Below are positions 20,909-33,464 of a stretch of 64,000 nt of DNA, in pieces; the first letter of the stretch is position 1, and the number at the start of each line of letters is the position of its first letter. The DNA comes from Tetraselmis striata (lineage: Eukaryota; Chlorophyta; Chlorodendrophyceae; Chlorodendrales; Chlorodendraceae). A program made the position numbers and the translations under genes. The notes under the pieces are model-generated. The model was not told the origin of the DNA. It searched no databases and saw nothing but the letters and a program-made list of their open reading frames with translations. The stretch is from positions 1-64,000 of the forward strand of contig VCJN01000573.1 in the NCBI GenBank assembly GCA_006384855.1, written 5' to 3'.

Positions 20909-23900
20909 ACGAGTAAACGACATTAGTAGATAACGGGACCTGCAAGGTAACCGCCTCCAGGCAGCGTTGCCGAAGCATTAGGTCGCGCCGTACAGCGGTG
21001 AGGTGCATGCTGTCCTTAGGTCGTCGATGTTGTGCAGCTTGAAGAACGTGTTCATGGCCGAAAGGTAGGGTTGCATCGACTTAGCCTCAATATGAACCCG
21101 CTCACCAATCCATGCGACGTAGCCAACAATAGTAGCAATAGTCGCCTACTCCACGTAGAGCGATGATGTTCTCCGAGTCATCGTGATAGACCTCGGCGAA
21201 CACAACCATCTTCCCGATGTAGCTCCTGAGAGTCTGGGCGGTGAGGTTGAGGGTGCGTCGTCCCAGCTCGTCCGAGCCGAAGGCCTCATGTAGACGGGTC
21301 CGAAGTGATAGCATAGGTGATAGCTTCGGGCTCGTCAATTACGTAAGTACGACGTGTGACAGAAGCGGTAACATGGGCCCGGGACATCCGGGAAGGATAT
21401 TCAGCGGCAATTGTTTGGCTGCCGGCGGCAGTTGCCATGTAGCTGATGGACGGGTCGGACACGGTACGGCGGGGCAAGGTTCAGGTAGGACGGTAGCCCC
21501 GCGCGCCCCTCGCGCTCGTAGCGCGCGAATGAAGGTCAAACCAGTTGTAACCCGTAGAGTAACAATCAAAGGACGACGCATGGAAGAAATTGTACGAGAG
21601 ACGGGTTGAATCGGCAGGTGAAGGTAGTGTAGGTATGGCTGAGCCGCACTCGGCTGTTGCTGCAAGGAGCGCCGCACCGAGAAAGGTCTTTAATGAAATC
21701 TGTAGGGTGGAAGGTCCGGTCTAGACACGAGGCGCTCATCCCGACATTGAGCTGCCCCGGTCCGCCGTGCGGCGGCCACCAAAAGGTGACCTCGTAACCG
21801 TTGGCAGCTCCGATGAATAACGCCTCACGCCATCCCTTTTGCGCAGCTTCGCGCCCACGCCCGCGGCCACGCTCGCGACCTGCGAGTGTCGCATGCACGA
21901 GGGCGGTAGCTGTACCCTTTGAATTGATGGCGACCGTCGCCTCGAAGACTCGGCGTAGTTCCTAGTCGCGCATCATGTCGCCGAGCACCGTCGAGCCCAC
22001 GTGCTCCGCCGCGGGCTGGAAATGCTGTGCCCGCAACACGGCTAACACACCCGCATGGTCACCAAGAACACGCTTGATCTCGTTCAGCCTCCGGAGGAAG
22101 CCTAGGCGAAAACGAAACCCCTTGTCAATGGCCTCGACGTGGTTGCGAGCGAGCGCGAGGTAAGGGCTGAAGCCCTAGTTAGCAGTCGGAACGTAGGGCA
22201 ACAATTCGTCGAGAGCCACGAAAAGCGCGGCAGTGTGAGCCCCAAAGTACGTCATCCGATTTGAAATTTGAATTTTGTTACAACTGAATAAAGTTTTCGT
22301 CTTGACAAGCTGTCGTTGCCCATCATTAGGGTAACTCGCATAGCTAAGGTCCGCTAGTTAAGATACGGCGCGCACGGCTACGTGGCTATGTTCAGTACAT
22401 GTACTAATTTTGCATCAGTAGGAAAGTACACTACACTTGAGTCATGCGGGGGTTTACGCGCGTACAAGGGCGCCACCATGTACACGCCGGCCCGCCCGTA
22501 GAAACCCGCGATAACGTGACCACGCCGTATATGCCCATGTTCCAACCGTTCATTTCCTCCCAAAAGTCGCAGCATGCTCCAGCGCCGCGCTCCATCGGCT
22601 ATGGCCAAGCGGCTAGCCCGCTCGGCGTCGCGCTGCTGAGATCCGTCCCCGCCTCGAGTTGCTGCCAACGGCGTCCCCGGACGTCCTCGGACTGCGGAGG
22701 TGAAGGTGGGAAAAACACCCCCACACCGCTGGTCGTATGCTCGCCGGTCTTGTGCATCACACCAGTGCCGGATCGCACATCGCGTGGCAACCACATGCCC
22801 ACGCTCATGGCCGAGGTCACCGCCCGAGGGCGGGTTCATGGGCTCCATGCACGGTTGGATTTATAACAGCCGCCAGCGCGCAAGGCTGTCCCGAGTACGA
22901 GTGTCCTCGTACTCGGCGGGTCGCACCGAAATATAGAAACACGATTTTATTCCGAACAATCCTTGCGAGTAGGCTGCCCCTGTCCGAATCGTACGTACAC
23001 CCCCTCCTCACCCGTAGGCGGATCTCGGAGAGGCCGACGCAAGGCCGAGGTCGTACATGAGCTATATTTTTAGCAGCCCCCGCATAGGGCTGCTGCTGCC
23101 CGGAGGCGCCAACGGGCGCTACCGGAACTACGAGTGATATTTGAAAAGGTTCGCCGTAAGGCTCCCAAGTCGTCGCAAGATCCGAGGATCAGCGACAACC
23201 ACCCCTCCCGCTCAACCCCCTACTTCCGCACCCAGCCAAGCACGGATCTTAGGGGCTACCAGCGCCCACCGCTTGGAAGTGGGGGCGGTGTCGCCAAACC
23301 AGCCGCATCGAGGAATATCCGTTCCCATTGGCCCGCTGCCAGGTGGCGGGCGCCACGTCATCCAAACGTACGTATTCTCTTAAGCCGGCAGTCGCCGGCC
23401 ATCCTATCTACTTGAGGTAACTGTTCGTCAAGTCATATCGGTCCGTACTAGCGGGACCATAGCGAGCACCTTCCCGGCTAAATAATCGAATGTCCTCGTA
23501 ATCAGGCTGCGCTCTTTGCATTAGCTCAAGCACCGCAAGGTAACATTTTCGTCACCCTACTCTCGAATTTTGATTGACACGGGCGCTTTGGGCTGGCTCT
23601 AGCAAGTCGCGGCGGATTGTGGTTCCCACGCCGCCTGCCGGTTGCCCAATGCAGCGCTACCCGGACGACTCGAAACCATGTGTACCGTCGGTCTCCATCG
23701 ACGTCGCGCATGCGCGCCGTCAATTGGGCCAAGCAGCGACGAAGTGAGCTCCAATAGCAACGCAGACTGGGCATGCATGTCCGCCAGCTTGAAGCGACGC
23801 GAGTGTCGGCTCGGCCACGGAATATTTGTCTCCACCTGTCATATAATGGTACCACGCAAATGTACGGACGAGAATATCACACTCGAATGGTGATGAGTCG

Positions 23901-24806
23901 GGTGATAGTTGCATAATCTGTGACCTTGCTGCCCGTAAAATGTTACGGGACAGTCAACGCTGTGTAACTCAGCGAAACTGGAAGAGGGCAGGCTCAACTA
24001 TTACGGCTTCTTTAACGGCTCCTCGTGATGCCCACGAAGGGGCACAACGACGGGTGCCACAGCGTATCAGTACCGGAATGATATCGCGCGCGAACTATAT
24101 ATGTACGAGAATCATTTAAACGGGCCGCGAGCGGCGCGTCCATGACAAAGCAAACTCCCTCACCCACCCCGAGCTGCACATAGCGCGCTTGCCGCCAGTG
24201 CGCGCGGCCATTGCTGCGCATCACTCCCCCCGGAGCGCGAACCCTATAACGTGGTTTCACATAATTGGCGGTGGTCGGGCAGGTGGTGCCCATTGTGGTC
24301 ACAGCATATTTCCGCTATAGTACGCGCGGACATTTTAATATCGCGCGCGCGCGGGACACGAGCGTAAAACGCCGCGTCAGCGAGACGCCCCGCCGAACCG
24401 CGTCACCCATTGCAGGGCCATCCTGGCCCGGCCCACCGTGCGCACCAGCTACCCGCTCTCGACTAGCGCCCTTCCAGGGTAGTGCACCCATAGCGTTGAC
24501 CGACCTGTAGGTGGGAGCATGGGCGCCGAGGGCGCCTATCTGCCTGCGAGACCGGCACCTCGAGGTGCGTTTGGGTTGGGTGTGGCTCGCAACCACCCAC
24601 GCACTCACCCACTCGCTGCCACGGGGACGAACACGCCTCCATCGCCATCCCCGTTCGCGTGGCCGTTTTTCGCCCGTCGTGTTCCTTAGGACTAGTTGCA
24701 TGAACGCACACGGGGGTTTGTCGAGTTTATCCCTGTCAAAGAAGTTACAAGTTCTCCTCACTGCCCCTTTGCTGCACATGTGCCGCTCGTCACGTAGGGA
24801 GGGCTA
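20909..24806. other. Long stretch without a recognised gene
   Basis: Many short ORFs on both strands, none over about 156 codons and none with a recognisable domain. The minus-strand run 21898-21566 has a somewhat protein-like segment (EVTFWWPPHGGPGQLNVGMS) and may be further transposon debris. A small hairpin, AGCAGCCC...GGGCTGCTG, lies at 23074-23096. Confidence 0.5.
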
Positions 24807-24954
24807 ATGGCGGCCGTAAATCGGCGGAGCCGCGTCCTAGAGGGCGAGTGCCTAGAGTGCCTGGTGGAGTGCTGAGAGGAGGCCTACGCCTCGGAGCCGC
24901 ATCGCTACAAAGAACACCGCCTGCACAGCATGCTTCGGCCCTCTCCTAGCCCCG

Positions 24955-25842
24955 GTGGCGGTCGTGGAGCGGGCAACGTGGGAGGCGCAGTTCCAATTGG
25001 CCGCGTGGAATGAGCTCGGCCGGGACTGGCGGCTCTCGAATGCCGCCAAGTCCTTCAAACTTTGCGGCTTCCCCTCGGCGCTGCTTGCCAATCGGGTCAA
25101 CGAGATTGTCAAGAAGTGTCGGGAGCCGAGCATGGAGGCGTGGGACCGGGAGTATCCTTCGGTCAAGTACTGCGAGCGCGGCGACAGCGAGGAGTTTGGA
25201 GTCGGCCGCCTCGTGCGTGGCTACGTCTTCCTGACAATGCGCGCGCTGGAGCTCCTGTTTGAGCAGACGAAGGTGACCATGTACACCCACATCCCCCACG
25301 GGCGTGTGACCATCGCGAGTATATATGTGCGGTACAAGTTCCAGCAGTAAGTGATGGAGGAGCGAGAGATCTACAGGGATAAGCTACAGCTGCCAAACGT
25401 GGAGCAGCTCATCCAGCAGGCTAACACGTGGGGCTTTCCCGAGCCCGCCATGAGGCCAGGTTGGGGTCAGCAAGGGCACATTAAATATTACCCAGTCACT
25501 GCCAGGAGGTATCAGCACCCGGCGCTGACGAAGGCCGTGGCCGGCTTCGTGACATATGGGGATCACGCGGCGTGGCTGGAGAAGCAAGCTAAGGCTTGTG
25601 CTCAGCGGGAGGCGCAACAAAAGAGAAGGGCGTTGGAGGAGGACTACCTTGCCAAGCGCAATGAGCGTCTTCGGATGCTCGTTGTGCCAGGTGGGCGTGA
25701 GAGGCTGACTGCCAACGGCAACTATTCCCCCAGCCGCAATCCCATGTTCAATGGGCAGGATAAGGCAGCTGGCGTTAAATATGCCATGGACATGTCTGAG
25801 GTGCCGCCACCAGCTAGGCGAGTGTATGATTATGATGCATGA
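24955..25842 (+). pseudogene. Unrecognised ORF with one in-frame stop
   Basis: Two ORFs in the same frame, 24955-25350 (131 codons) and 25351-25842 (163 codons), are separated by a single TAA at 25348-25350. Together they read as one soluble protein of about 295 residues, with a Lys/Glu/Arg-rich helical part (QREAQQKRRALEEDYLAKRN) and an acidic, Pro-rich end (EVPPPARRVYDYDA). Coding-like sequence also precedes it from about 24807 in another frame. I do not recognise a family. Its position between transposon relics suggests an accessory gene of such an element. The stop lies in CAGCAGTAAGTG, so I also considered a TAAGTG-type donor, but no GT precedes it. Confidence 0.4.
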
Positions 25843-26191
25843 ATGACAGATTTTGTGGGGCAGTTCAAGAAGCCGGGGAAAAGGCGGCGTCGCTGATAGT
25901 CACCAGCATGCATAGGCGGCATTCCGGGAGGATGACGGCATGTGTGTAATTACATTTCCAACCTATTTCTTTGCCGCACGGGATGTGTTAAAGGTGTGCT
26001 CTGGGAACTTGAGCTTCAGGCTGGCATGTGTCTGCTCATGCTTCTCTCGCTTTACCTTAGCCACATACCCAGTGCCCAGACAATCTGCGTAGCCATATCA
26101 TCACCATCCCTTTTAGTGACATGTAAACACAATGACTACAACAGACATCAAAATATAATTGCAGCATACCTTCAGCACCACAATTGTGCCA

Positions 26192-27398
26192 TTAGTCCTT
26201 GTGGCATTGAAGATTCATGTATGTGGCATCAGCAACTACCTGGATGCTGAGAGACTCCCCGGGTTTGATGAGCCCCTCCTTCAGCAGTAGCTTGGCACGA
26301 TGCTGAAGCACCAGCTTGAGATCCAGTGTGCGTGATATCATGTCCTCCGTAGTGCTGAGCCCCACCGCAGCCAGTTCCTCCCCTTGCCCTTTCAGCATAT
26401 CCTCCACTGATGGCCACTTGATCATCAAGTTGCCATATGACAGCACCATCTGCACCAGCTTCTCCATGTCCGCGTCCCACTTGGAACTGCTGAGGTTGAT
26501 GAGACGCTGAAAGGCATCTTGAGATAGCTTCAGGTCAGTGTAGACCTGCACAGCGTTGCGCGCTCACATCTTTCTAATGGCCAGCACGGTACGCCTCTCT
26601 GCTGCTTTCAAGTGATGTTTAAACTGCTTAGACTCCAATATGGAGGCCAGCAACTCGGGGTAGTTGCTTGGCTAGGAGGGCGCCTAGGATAAAGCGCGCG
26701 CGCAGAGGGGGGGGGGGGTGCGCTGCTCGCACATCCGTTGGCTGGCCCACTAGCTCCACCTCCTCCACGATGCCCGCCTCCTCCCCGTCAGCTCCATGCG
26801 CGTCGACATCGCCCTGATGCTGTTGCTGTTCCGCTCTTTCGTCACCGCCTGAAGGGGCTCCGAACTGTGCGCCGGGCCCGCCCTCCGCATACACAGACTG
26901 CCAGTTGTCGTCGTCTCCGACTGCGTGGGTGAGCCACGCCTCCAGCTGCTCGGCCTTGCGGCCGATGAACTTGCGCACAGTCGCTCGGGTCGTCGCCTCC
27001 CGCAGCTTGTAGGACAGGCCTGCCGGCCGCTCCCTCCCCGGCTTCTGGCCCCCGCCCTCCTCGGCACTGCCGCTGCCCTCACTGCCAGCTGACTCAGCCT
27101 GGCTGCCATTCGACTCAAACATGAGCCGTATCTTGGCTTTTAGGCGCGCTACGTTCTTGTCGCACTTCCGGCGCAGGATGTGCGCCTCCACTCGCGCCCT
27201 CTCCTCCGCCGCAAGTTGGGACCGCAGCTCCTTCTCCACTTCGTTCTGCCTGTTGACAACCTCCCTCCAGCAACGCTCCGCCTCCTCCGAGGCCGTCGCT
27301 CTCTTCAGCATGTACTTGACCTCTGACTCGAGGTTTTGTAGCTGGGTCGACACACAAGTCGTCGCTGCTGATTTCAAGGACGACGGCCCGGCCGGCAT
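26192..27398 (-). mobile_element. Second relic of the coiled-coil transposase-like gene family
   Basis: The minus-strand ORF 27398-26628 (256 codons) is a long coiled coil (MLKRATASEEAERCWREVV and following heptads), then a Ser/Gly/Glu-rich linker, then a YKLREATTRATVRKFIGRKA segment. ORF 26551-26192 (119 codons) continues in another frame and ends with LSIQVVADATYMNLQCHKD, then GTIVVLKV past a stop. The order, coiled coil, basic middle, then a strand-D-x-T segment, mirrors the relic at 17.7-20.9 kb (VTIIQFC/TDGTTAF), so I place both in one class. It is truncated and frame-broken. A Lys-rich start (MGYTSKKRHSKKAAAM) lies upstream at 27491 in a third frame. Confidence 0.4.
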
Positions 27399-27491
27399 GC
27401 CGCTGCCGCTGGCACCCGCCCCGCCTCCTCCATCACCACCGGCATCGCCGCGGCTTTCTTAGAATGCCGTTTCTTTGAAGTGTAGCCCATG

Positions 27492-28124
27492 GTACCCGGA
27501 CGGGGGACGGGGGGAGGGGGGCAAACGACGTGGCTGTTGTAAGCAAAGATGTTATGCAAGCTGCTGTGACATGCCGTGGAGTGGCAGATATTGCATCCCG
27601 ACTGCACGCGGCCGCCAGGTCGCCCCTACCGCCTGCGCACCAGCCGCCTCCCGACACCGCATGTACTCCCCCCACAGGGCTTGGCAGAGGTACCTACAAG
27701 GTCTCTAGACATAGATCGGGCACTATGGTGACTGCCAGTACGGCTAGAGGTACTGGAGGGCGCGTACGCGTGCGCGTACGTTAAAATGACCGATTTTCGG
27801 GCTCGGAACTGCGCTGTGGTCAACACCTACCGGCTGCGCACTCGGCCGCATCAGGTGCGGATGCCGCCCTTTTTGCCCCATTCACGCAATGCCGCCCACC
27901 CACGCCAAACAGAATCGGAGAAATCTCGGCACCGATCCCACCCGACACGGACCCGATATCGCTAGAGGAGGGGAAGCTGAGGTCGTAACCGTGGCGGTTT
28001 TTTGAGTTACTCCGATGTTCTCTCGCATTACTGTCGGTTGATGCTACATGGGGTAGGAGGCTGAAAATCCGTCGCGCCGACGCAGCGCCCAACGGTTTGG
28101 CGCGCGGCGCGAGAACTGCGCTCG
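27492..28124. other. No recognised gene
   Basis: Short overlapping ORFs only. A GC-rich palindrome, CGCGTACGCGTGCGCGTACG, sits near 27760-27780. Confidence 0.45.
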
Positions 28125-28675
28125 GTGCATTCTGGCCATTTCGGCAATCTAGCCCGCCGCCTCCGAGTTATGCCGGCAGTGCGGCAAGTCCACCACAGTA
28201 GCCGGACTGGCAATGGTAGGCGAGGATGCGTTGGTCTCGGCGGTGACCGAGGCGATGTACGACCGCTAGAACAGCCACCACATGCAGGGAGGCTTGAAGC
28301 CCGCGACAACGACCTTTCGCGGCGTGCCCGCGGACCTCCTCGTCTCGTTATGCGATATCGACGAGGCACGATTAAACATGTGGCACAAGGTCCGCATCAC
28401 AGCCCGCGGCGGGAGCAAGAAGGTCAGATACATGACCACTTGCAGCGAGGGAGTCGAGTCGGTCGCCGTCCTCTAGGACGTGCACGGCGGGATGCTGAAG
28501 GTTCGCAATCACAAGCGGCATGCGAAGAAAGCACGGGCTGAGGCACACGCGGAGCTGCACGGGAAGAGGGGAGGGCACGGTGGGGTCAGGACGACCGACA
28601 TGGGGGACATCGTGTCCACGTTGTACCCTATGTCCCTAGAAATACGCATCGCACGCATCGTATGCAGGACGTAGT
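28125..28675 (+). pseudogene. Coding-like fragments, unrecognised
   Basis: Plus-strand frames at 28282-28476 (FRGVPADLLVSLCDIDEARL) and 28480-28674 (a KKARAEAHAELHGKRGGHGG basic helix) follow each other with stops between. The amino-acid make-up is protein-like, but no family is recognised. Probably decayed transposon coding sequence. Confidence 0.25.
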
Positions 28676-29276
28676 ACACATCGTCGGATAATTCGACTGG
28701 GACCCGGCCACCGACACCATATCTCCTGCGGCGATCCCAGAGCAATCCAACAAATACAGATAATTGAATTTATATACTGCACTGATCTCAATCATGCCAC
28801 CGTACACGCTCTCATCCGAGAAAAATACCAACACATGGTGAGCGCCCTACGTCAACAAGTAGGCTAGCAGTGTCCAATTGAAATCATCCCCGTCACCCTC
28901 AGCCGCAACGGCACCAGCATGCACAAACTCACACTACTAGAAGCCATCCATAGCCTCACGGTCCTCCGCCCCAAGAAGCAACCCCCAGACAAACCCCCTC
29001 CGCCTCCCAGCGCCGCCGCAGTCCGCCTATTTAGGAAACTCCAAAGACACGCAATCGGATGGCTACATACTCTCCTCCGCATATCCCGACAGCCCCTGAA
29101 ACCTGCCATGTCCAACCCCAGTACCTCCCACAAACCATGTACGCACACTCACCGTTAACATATTAAACGCTTCCGCAGATCACCGTACACGACACCCCCG
29201 CTACGGCAAGTGGGACCAATATCAAGCGGCATGGCAGGAGGAGGGGCGCGGGCGGAAGGCCGGATATCGGCGTCTG
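28676..29276. other. No recognised gene
   Basis: A 79-codon Pro-rich ORF (28919-29158, plus) is the only sizeable open frame; it has no recognisable domain. Confidence 0.4.
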
Positions 29277-29396
29277 AAACACGGCCGTTAAAATACCCGG
29301 CATTGAACCTGCATTGATCACGAAAGGTATGCCTTACATGTACCGTCCATTTGGGCGTCGGCCCATTCGAGGAATGCGAGTTGGGGCAAGCCCCAT
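29277..29396 (-). repeat. Dispersed ~300-bp repeat, copy 4 (truncated)
   Basis: Only the end with CCCCAACTCGCATTCCTCG and the adjacent ~100 bp survive, reverse-complement to the copy at 4817. A small insertion (near 29306-29316) separates the boxes. Confidence 0.75.
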
Positions 29397-29836
29397 CTGG
29401 CGGACGAGCAAAATAACATTCCACGAACTACAAAGACCCATACAAAACTAATCTAGGCGTACCAGTATGACTTATTATAGCGATTATATGTGGCAAAATG
29501 TGTGGTGTTGTGGCGGATTCATACTTCTTCCGCAAGTTCCACTGTATAGATTGGGCATTTTTGTCTTCAAAGTTTCTAGCTCACCATACATAGCTTAACT
29601 TACAACCCCACGGGGGCGCTCGGCACCCCTAGACCAGTCCTAGCTCTAGTGTCAAGGTCGGGCCGGTTGCACCCTCAAAAGAGCCGGTCAATGATGTAAC
29701 AATGGCACCGCCTCAAAAAAATGGGAATCGCGCGCCGATCCCGTAAGGCGCGCTGTCCGTGACGACACCCCATACACCGCCAACAATGCACACGGCCCGC
29801 CCGACGTGACGTTGCACGGGGCTTGAGGGGAGATAG

Positions 29837-30217
29837 GTGCGACGGCGTGCGTGGCGGGCTGCTGAAGGCTCGGCTAGCTATGTAGCAGCTCGCTGTGTCG
29901 GTGCGGCGGCCACTGTGCGGAAAAGCATGTTTTCGAGTTTTCAAATGGCAGTCGGTCAGCATGGCGCGCGGGAGCTACACCAAGCTCCGCACCAAGCACA
30001 CGGCCCAAACTCTCATCGAGGAGGCCAAAACTATGAAGCAACGTGGCAAGTTCAACAAGCATCACGGGCAATCGATGCTTTTTCTTGCCGGGGACCACGG
30101 CATTCCCCGGGGCGCAGCTTCAGCGGGTGGGTGAAGGAGGTGGAGAATGAGGCAGTTGGCAAGCCGAGCCGCCGGCGTTGTTGGAACCGCCCCCGGCGGG
30201 GCAGCAAACCGCCGTGA
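29837..30217 (+). pseudogene. Short coding-like fragment, unrecognised
   Basis: The frame from ATG 29961 gives MARGSYTKLRTKHTAQTLIE and continues, Lys-rich and helical, to 30134, with the next piece in another frame to 30217. It resembles the DNA-binding start of a transposase-like protein in composition only. No domain can be named. Confidence 0.25.
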
Positions 30218-33200
30218 GAAGGCACTTTAACCGTATACTGCCTAGTATGTCTTCGTCCCGGTGGCTGCTCGGGGCCGGACGGCCTGCGTAGTAGACTGGA
30301 CGCGACGGCCGGGGTGGGTAGGTCAAATGGCCCAATCTAAAAAAGCCGGCCGGGTCCCGCGGAATTTGACGTCCCGGCCACCGCGCGGCTACTACCCACT
30401 CACCGCCACCACATCACCAAATGACTGACCACCGCCGGGAGGGCTGGAGTAGGTCTTGATCTAGCCATGGTAACAGTGTTGAGGTCGCTGAGCCTTTCCA
30501 AGTTGGCGCCAATAGGCTCCCAACACTGACCCAATCCATCCAGTTTACTCGCTACCACACCTCTCCACAAGTCCGAGGCCCCTTTATTTCTCGCCGAATC
30601 TGAGCTTTTGAATAGTACGGCATCTGAATATAGGGTTTATGACCTGAAATCCTGGACTGTTGCACATTTATGCTCAGCCTATATCACCATAGGGTGTAAG
30701 CAACCCCCTTGGCCCTAACAAGGGTCCTACACTATTACCACTTGCGCCACGCTAAGCGTTTCACGTATTCTCACAACAACATGGGTTGGTGCCCCGCACG
30801 TCCCGCCGCTCATGCATATACCATTGAATGTTGGGATGGTCATAGGTGGGAAGTGAAACATGTCAGCAAAGAGGCTAAGTTATTTTGGGTGGGGTGGGGC
30901 GATATATCCGCGTGCGCCCGTGCACGATGTGGCGTGAAACCATCGCAACTGCAGTGATGTAGTGTGGTGCATCTCTCAAACTCGTAGCATCGCTCAGTGC
31001 GTTGCGAGGAAACCTCTGACAATTTGATACAAATATCACTAAGATCTACGAGCGGCAGGACGGTCGTCCGAGGTCATTTAGGCACTTTTCGAGTTTTTAG
31101 AAATAATATGTCGAATCTGACGTCTGTGTCAGCGTGTGGTCATCTCGTTGACGTGAAACTTTACGCCAAGTAGATCTCAAAACTTGATACACAGTGGCGG
31201 GACAATGTGCTGTGTATATTCGTGCACGGACCATTCATACTTGGCACATGCCCCCCTTGAGCGATGCTCAAGGCCGTCATGTCGTATCTCCCATTTCACA
31301 GTATTATTTCCACCAGCATCGACGCATTAAGGTACACGCCATTGCCGTCTCACTGGGCTCAGCAACATGGCGCGCTATGGGCAAACGGCCATGCACTACT
31401 ATAGAAAAGCTTTGGCCTACGGCAAGGAGGCCGCGAGAACCCTCTCCCGCATGCGCGTGCAACGATCACAGCCGCATTTTGTCCATGATTATTTTGCCCA
31501 TAAACCATCGTCATCGACACATAGGGTTTGGTCCAGGTCGTAAATGACCTAATTTCAATGCCCTACGTGAATGATGGATGGTGATCATACCAAGGGTGAT
31601 GTGGTATGAGTAAGAGGGCAGTGGTGCCCCATGCCTATTTATGCACACAAGTGGCGCAATTTGTGGTAGTGTTGCAGCGCTAGCGCCATAAGCCTTGTTT
31701 TTACCCAAATGAAAGTGTTGACGGCAACGACTACCGCGTGGCAATATGGGGTGTATCACGCTATCGCGGCATTTCCCCCCAGCCGTACGACCCTGAGTAA
31801 TATGCATGCACCCACGCAAGGTCTCAGTGTAGCCGCGCATGTGCATGCATGTGGATCAAATTTGCAAAGCCAATACTTTATGTGGAGGGGTGTATATAAG
31901 TCATGATTACATCGGGGCGCGGTCAGCGTGGGGGCTGCACTCAACTACTGGGCCAAGGCCTTCATCCCCGTGTTATATATGTACCCGCGCACGCGAGAGG
32001 TTGATTTAATAATGCATGAGAGGTTTCCCTAGCCACCATTTCACACTCGCTGAACCACTTGCAAAACCGAACACACCCCCGTATGTGATGCTCCAGACAA
32101 ACGGAGCATGTCCACAATTGGGATTCTGCAAACACGGCATCTGCGAGTTGGGACAAAAACAACATTTCCGGGATAAACAACGCTGAAATTAAAGTTTATT
32201 CGGACAAATGTGGATTATTACACTTAAGAATAGCGGACCGATATTATATAATTATTGTACGTGACGGGCCGCCGCGCGCGCGTGGCACCAGCAATCGGCA
32301 AGCCATCGTCGAGCATCTCGCACAACGAGCGCACCATCAGCCTCGCGGCAGGAAGGAGGCAGCATGGTCAGCATCTGCCACAAAGCACTGCCAACGAGCC
32401 CGCTCGCCACCGTTGCGTGGTTGGTACCCTTCGGACTTCGGAGCAGCGGGATGGGCCACATCCTGGCAGTTGCACCAATGTCCCCGGCTGCGTATTGGAA
32501 GCGCATGATCTTCGCCGCACAGATGCGATCGGCATCACCTCATCACCCGCCGTTAGTATGTTTCCTCCATTGCCGCCTTGCATGCCGCCGCCGCAGCCTC
32601 GCGGTTAGCGGTATGTTGCGTGGTATGTAGCTGCCGCGAGTGTAGCGTCCGTTGTCCCCCCACTCGGACTCTCGCCCTTCTTGTCGCGAGTGAGACCAAG
32701 GGTTTTAGGATGGAACCCCAAGTCTTGTTGCAAGGTGCAGCGATGCTCCTTCGAAACCTTTATCATCTTCTCCACCTCCTCGACGAGGCCACGCTTGGCA
32801 TACTTGAAGTAAGGCTGTCCGATAGTCTCGTGCCTTGCGTGCAAACTTGCGGCAGCGGAAGGGTTGTCAGGACGGTCTCGTGACTCAAAGCCTTGTCGTT
32901 GTTGGCGCGGAGATGCTTGAATGACCTTGCAGTCATCCACTTTCCGAAAAATATCTTATTGGCTACCCCCCAACAATATATTTCACTCCTTTGCCACCAA
33001 GCTACGGGTGACCTTTGGGACTCATGAGCAAATTGTGCCCCCGTTCCATGATGAGCTCCTCAAGGGCGCCCTTTTCGTTCCGGAAGTCCTCACACGCATC
33101 TTTTTTTTATCTGGCGTGAAGTAGGGTCCGCCCATTATCATGCCGGAGCCCACGCCCCAGCCACCAACAAATGCTCGAGACCCTTGCTTGGGTCGACTTG

Positions 33201-33464
33201 AGCCTTCCCTCTTGCCACCGCGGTCGGGCATGTTGGCGGGGCTGAGTGAGTGGCCGGCAGGCTGGTCGCTGAGTGAGTGTGCCGAGTTTGCCGGGATGCT
33301 GGCGACATGCGGTTATCCGCGGCATCCGCGCGCTTCACGCGCGCACGGTTGATCGAATTGCTCCGCGGTTGGCCTCAGCTCTGCGTGCAGCGCGGAATAA
33401 AACAAGTATTTAAGTCGTTGCTGGGCTCAGAAAACCCTAGATTCAGCTTTGAAGTAATTCACTC
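30218..33464. other. Long stretch without a recognised gene
   Basis: Only scattered short ORFs. A minus-strand pair of frames between 33338 and 32252 has some protein-like text (YFKYAKRGLVEEVEKMIKVS at about 32790) but many stops; it may be an old broken gene. I see no repeats with other parts of the window. Confidence 0.45.
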
